A stretch of 64,000 bases of DNA, from the NCBI RefSeq assembly GCF_014109765.1, contig NZ_CP059139.1, positions 5,105,001 to 5,169,000 of the forward strand, given 5' to 3'. Source of the DNA: Pseudomonas berkeleyensis (GTDB taxonomy: Bacteria; Pseudomonadota; Gammaproteobacteria; Pseudomonadales; Pseudomonadaceae). The notes under the pieces are model-generated. The model was not told where the DNA came from. It ran no database searches and saw nothing but the letters and a program-made list of their open reading frames with translations. The position numbers were made by a program, and so were the translations under genes. Numbering within the stretch: position 1 is the stretch's first letter; each line of letters begins with the position of its first letter. This document shows, piece after piece, positions 62,854-64,000 of this stretch.

Positions 62854-64000
62854 TCAATCCCAAGTCAGTATCTGCAGACTCGGTTTGGCTTTAACCGTCA
62901 CCCAGCTACCGTCGCCCAACGATGTTTCAAGTCCAGTCAATGGATCATGCAGTACAGCTCGGGTCACACCAGGTAACTCGATATCACCGCCCTTTTCGGC
63001 CCAAAACATCCAGAGGTTTTGCCCCTTGTCGGTTTTCCAGGCAACGCTATACAAACCATCGACCTTGTTCTGAATCTGAGGCGGTTCGGCTGGCGCAAGG
63101 CGTGGCCCCGTTATCGCGAGAAAACGCTGTAGGGCAAGGTAAACAGGCTTAGGCTTGCCCTCTAGATCCAGTAGCCCGTAATCACGGTCACGAACCGAAG
63201 CCCTGGCATCTAGGTCATTGAGTGTAAAGAGAAATACACGATCGAAGTCCTGTGTACTCATCAGAGCCAGGCGACGCAATATGTAGTCGGCCTGACCATT
63301 ACGACCAATAATGTCCTGAGCCTCTTTCGGTCCTGCGTAGCTGGACCACCCCCACTCGGTAGCCCAGATGGCAGGTACACCGGAACGTCGCAAGACATTG
63401 TTGAGTTCTTGCGTGCGTAACGCAAAATCATTACCGCCACGCATATTCCCTTCCGGCAACTGCGTATAGGGGTGGTAAGCAACGATGGTCTCTAGACGCT
63501 GCACCCCAAGCTGTCCCAACTGCTCGAACATACTTTTACCGCCTGGGAGGTCACTGAAGAACGCCAGCCCTGCGCCAACAACCGGTTTTTCCGGAGCAAC
63601 CGCTCGCAGTGCCAACGTACTAGCCTCGAGAAGCCGTGCATAACCGGCAGCATCTGCCTCCGGACGCCAGAATCCCAACAAATTGGGTTCATTCCAGACC
63701 TGCCAGGCATCTACACTGGGGTAGCGCATGGCCAGCAGCGCCATACGATGAGCAAAGACCTCTGGATCGCGAGGTGGGTACTGATCCTGATAAGGTGATT
63801 CTGGTGGGGCGGTCGTGATAAATCGCGCCGAGCCAACCAGATAAAAAACTGACTTGAGCTTCTCTTTTTCCAGATCCCGCACCAGCACATCTAGCGCTGC
63901 CACGTTGTACTGTCCTTCGGTGAGCTCCAACTGATCCCAGTGCAGATCCAGGCGAACCCACTCAAGACCAAGGTCTTTGAGCCGCTGCATCTGCTGCCTA
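62854..64000 (-). CDS. GH39/PslG-like glycoside hydrolase, 5' end outside the window
   Basis: At least 378 residues of a TIM-barrel hydrolase; the frame stays open to the last base, so the N-terminus (and any signal peptide) is missing. The catalytic acid is the Glu in VWNEPNLLGFW, the nucleophile the Glu in ATEWGWSSYAG. HPYTQLPEGNMRGG and a beta-sandwich end (DGLYSVAWKTDKGQNLWMFW) follow. P. aeruginosa PslG cuts Psl polysaccharide inside the periplasm in the same kind of operon. A role in trimming or releasing this cluster's polymer is inference. Confidence 0.82.
   Translation of the reverse strand, partial: RQQMQRLKDLGLEWVRLDLHWDQLELTEGQYNVAALDVLVRDLEKEKLKSVFYLVGSARFITTAPPESPYQDQYPPRDPEVFAHRMALLAMRYPSVDAWQVWNEPNLLGFWRPEADAAGYARLLEASTLALRAVAPEKPVVGAGLAFFSDLPGGKSMFEQLGQLGVQRLETIVAYHPYTQLPEGNMRGGNDFALRTQELNNVLRRSGVPAIWATEWGWSSYAGPKEAQDIIGRNGQADYILRRLALMSTQDFDRVFLFTLNDLDARASVRDRDYGLLDLEGKPKPVYLALQRFLAITGPRLAPAEPPQIQNKVDGLYSVAWKTDKGQNLWMFWAEKGGDIELPGVTRAVLHDPLTGLETSLGDGSWVTVKAKPSLQILTWD

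Overview
This is chromosomal sequence from a gamma-proteobacterium, almost certainly Pseudomonas of the P. mendocina / P. oleovorans / P. alcaliphila type. The genome is GC-rich. The gene order copies two separate P. aeruginosa blocks: ptsP-rppH...ilvA-rpiA...carO...serA...hacB (PA0337 down to PA0305) and nrsZ-trmL-secB-grx-gpmI-envC-ctpA-hisFAHB-asmA-mutY-yggX-tRNA-Phe-(PA5152-5155). PA numbers are from memory. The two blocks meet near 24.55-24.86 kb, where a copy of a dispersed repeat lies.

Left block (1-24.5 kb): PtsP (cut by the window edge) and RppH; a HAD hydrolase; threonine deaminase IlvA; divergent RpiA; a cadmium/zinc efflux locus (DUF3703-CadA, divergent CadR with its operator); YegP; two beta-propeller proteins flanking an OB-fold protein like CarO; an FAH-family enzyme; D-2-hydroxyglutarate dehydrogenase divergent from SerA; then DUF523, a small exported protein, a 2OG-Fe(II) oxygenase, a DUF2059 protein, a lipase-like hydrolase, a thioredoxin-like protein, an AraC regulator and the AHL acylase HacB.

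Middle (24.7-43.8 kb): a sigma-54 promoter with upstream NtrC-like half-sites drives a two-module small RNA that I read as NrsZ. It is followed by trmL, secB, grx, an inactive rhodanese, gpmI, envC, ctpA, three tandem periplasmic solute-binding paralogues, the hisF-hisA-DUF2164-hisH-hisB cluster, an oxalate/formate-type MFS carrier, asmA-mutY-yggX and tRNA-Phe.

Island (43.9-50.9 kb): a 7.0-kb integrated element lies in the 3' end of tRNA-Phe, bounded by a 31-bp direct repeat. It has a tyrosine integrase, a serine recombinase, a BRO-N protein, an RHH-like/ParB-like operon behind three evenly spaced repeats, a HEPN-like protein and a DUF5677-like protein. It carries no conjugation or replication genes that I recognise. 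This is the part most likely to hold something undescribed.

Right end (51-64 kb): a DedA protein, a polar amino-acid ABC transporter operon, a methyltransferase and tRNA-Thr, then a lower-GC exopolysaccharide operon on the minus strand (GH39/PslG-like hydrolase, two GT4 glycosyltransferases, O-antigen-polymerase-like protein, MurJ-like flippase, acyltransferase) that runs off the window. Two families of dispersed intergenic repeats and several strong terminators punctuate the window.
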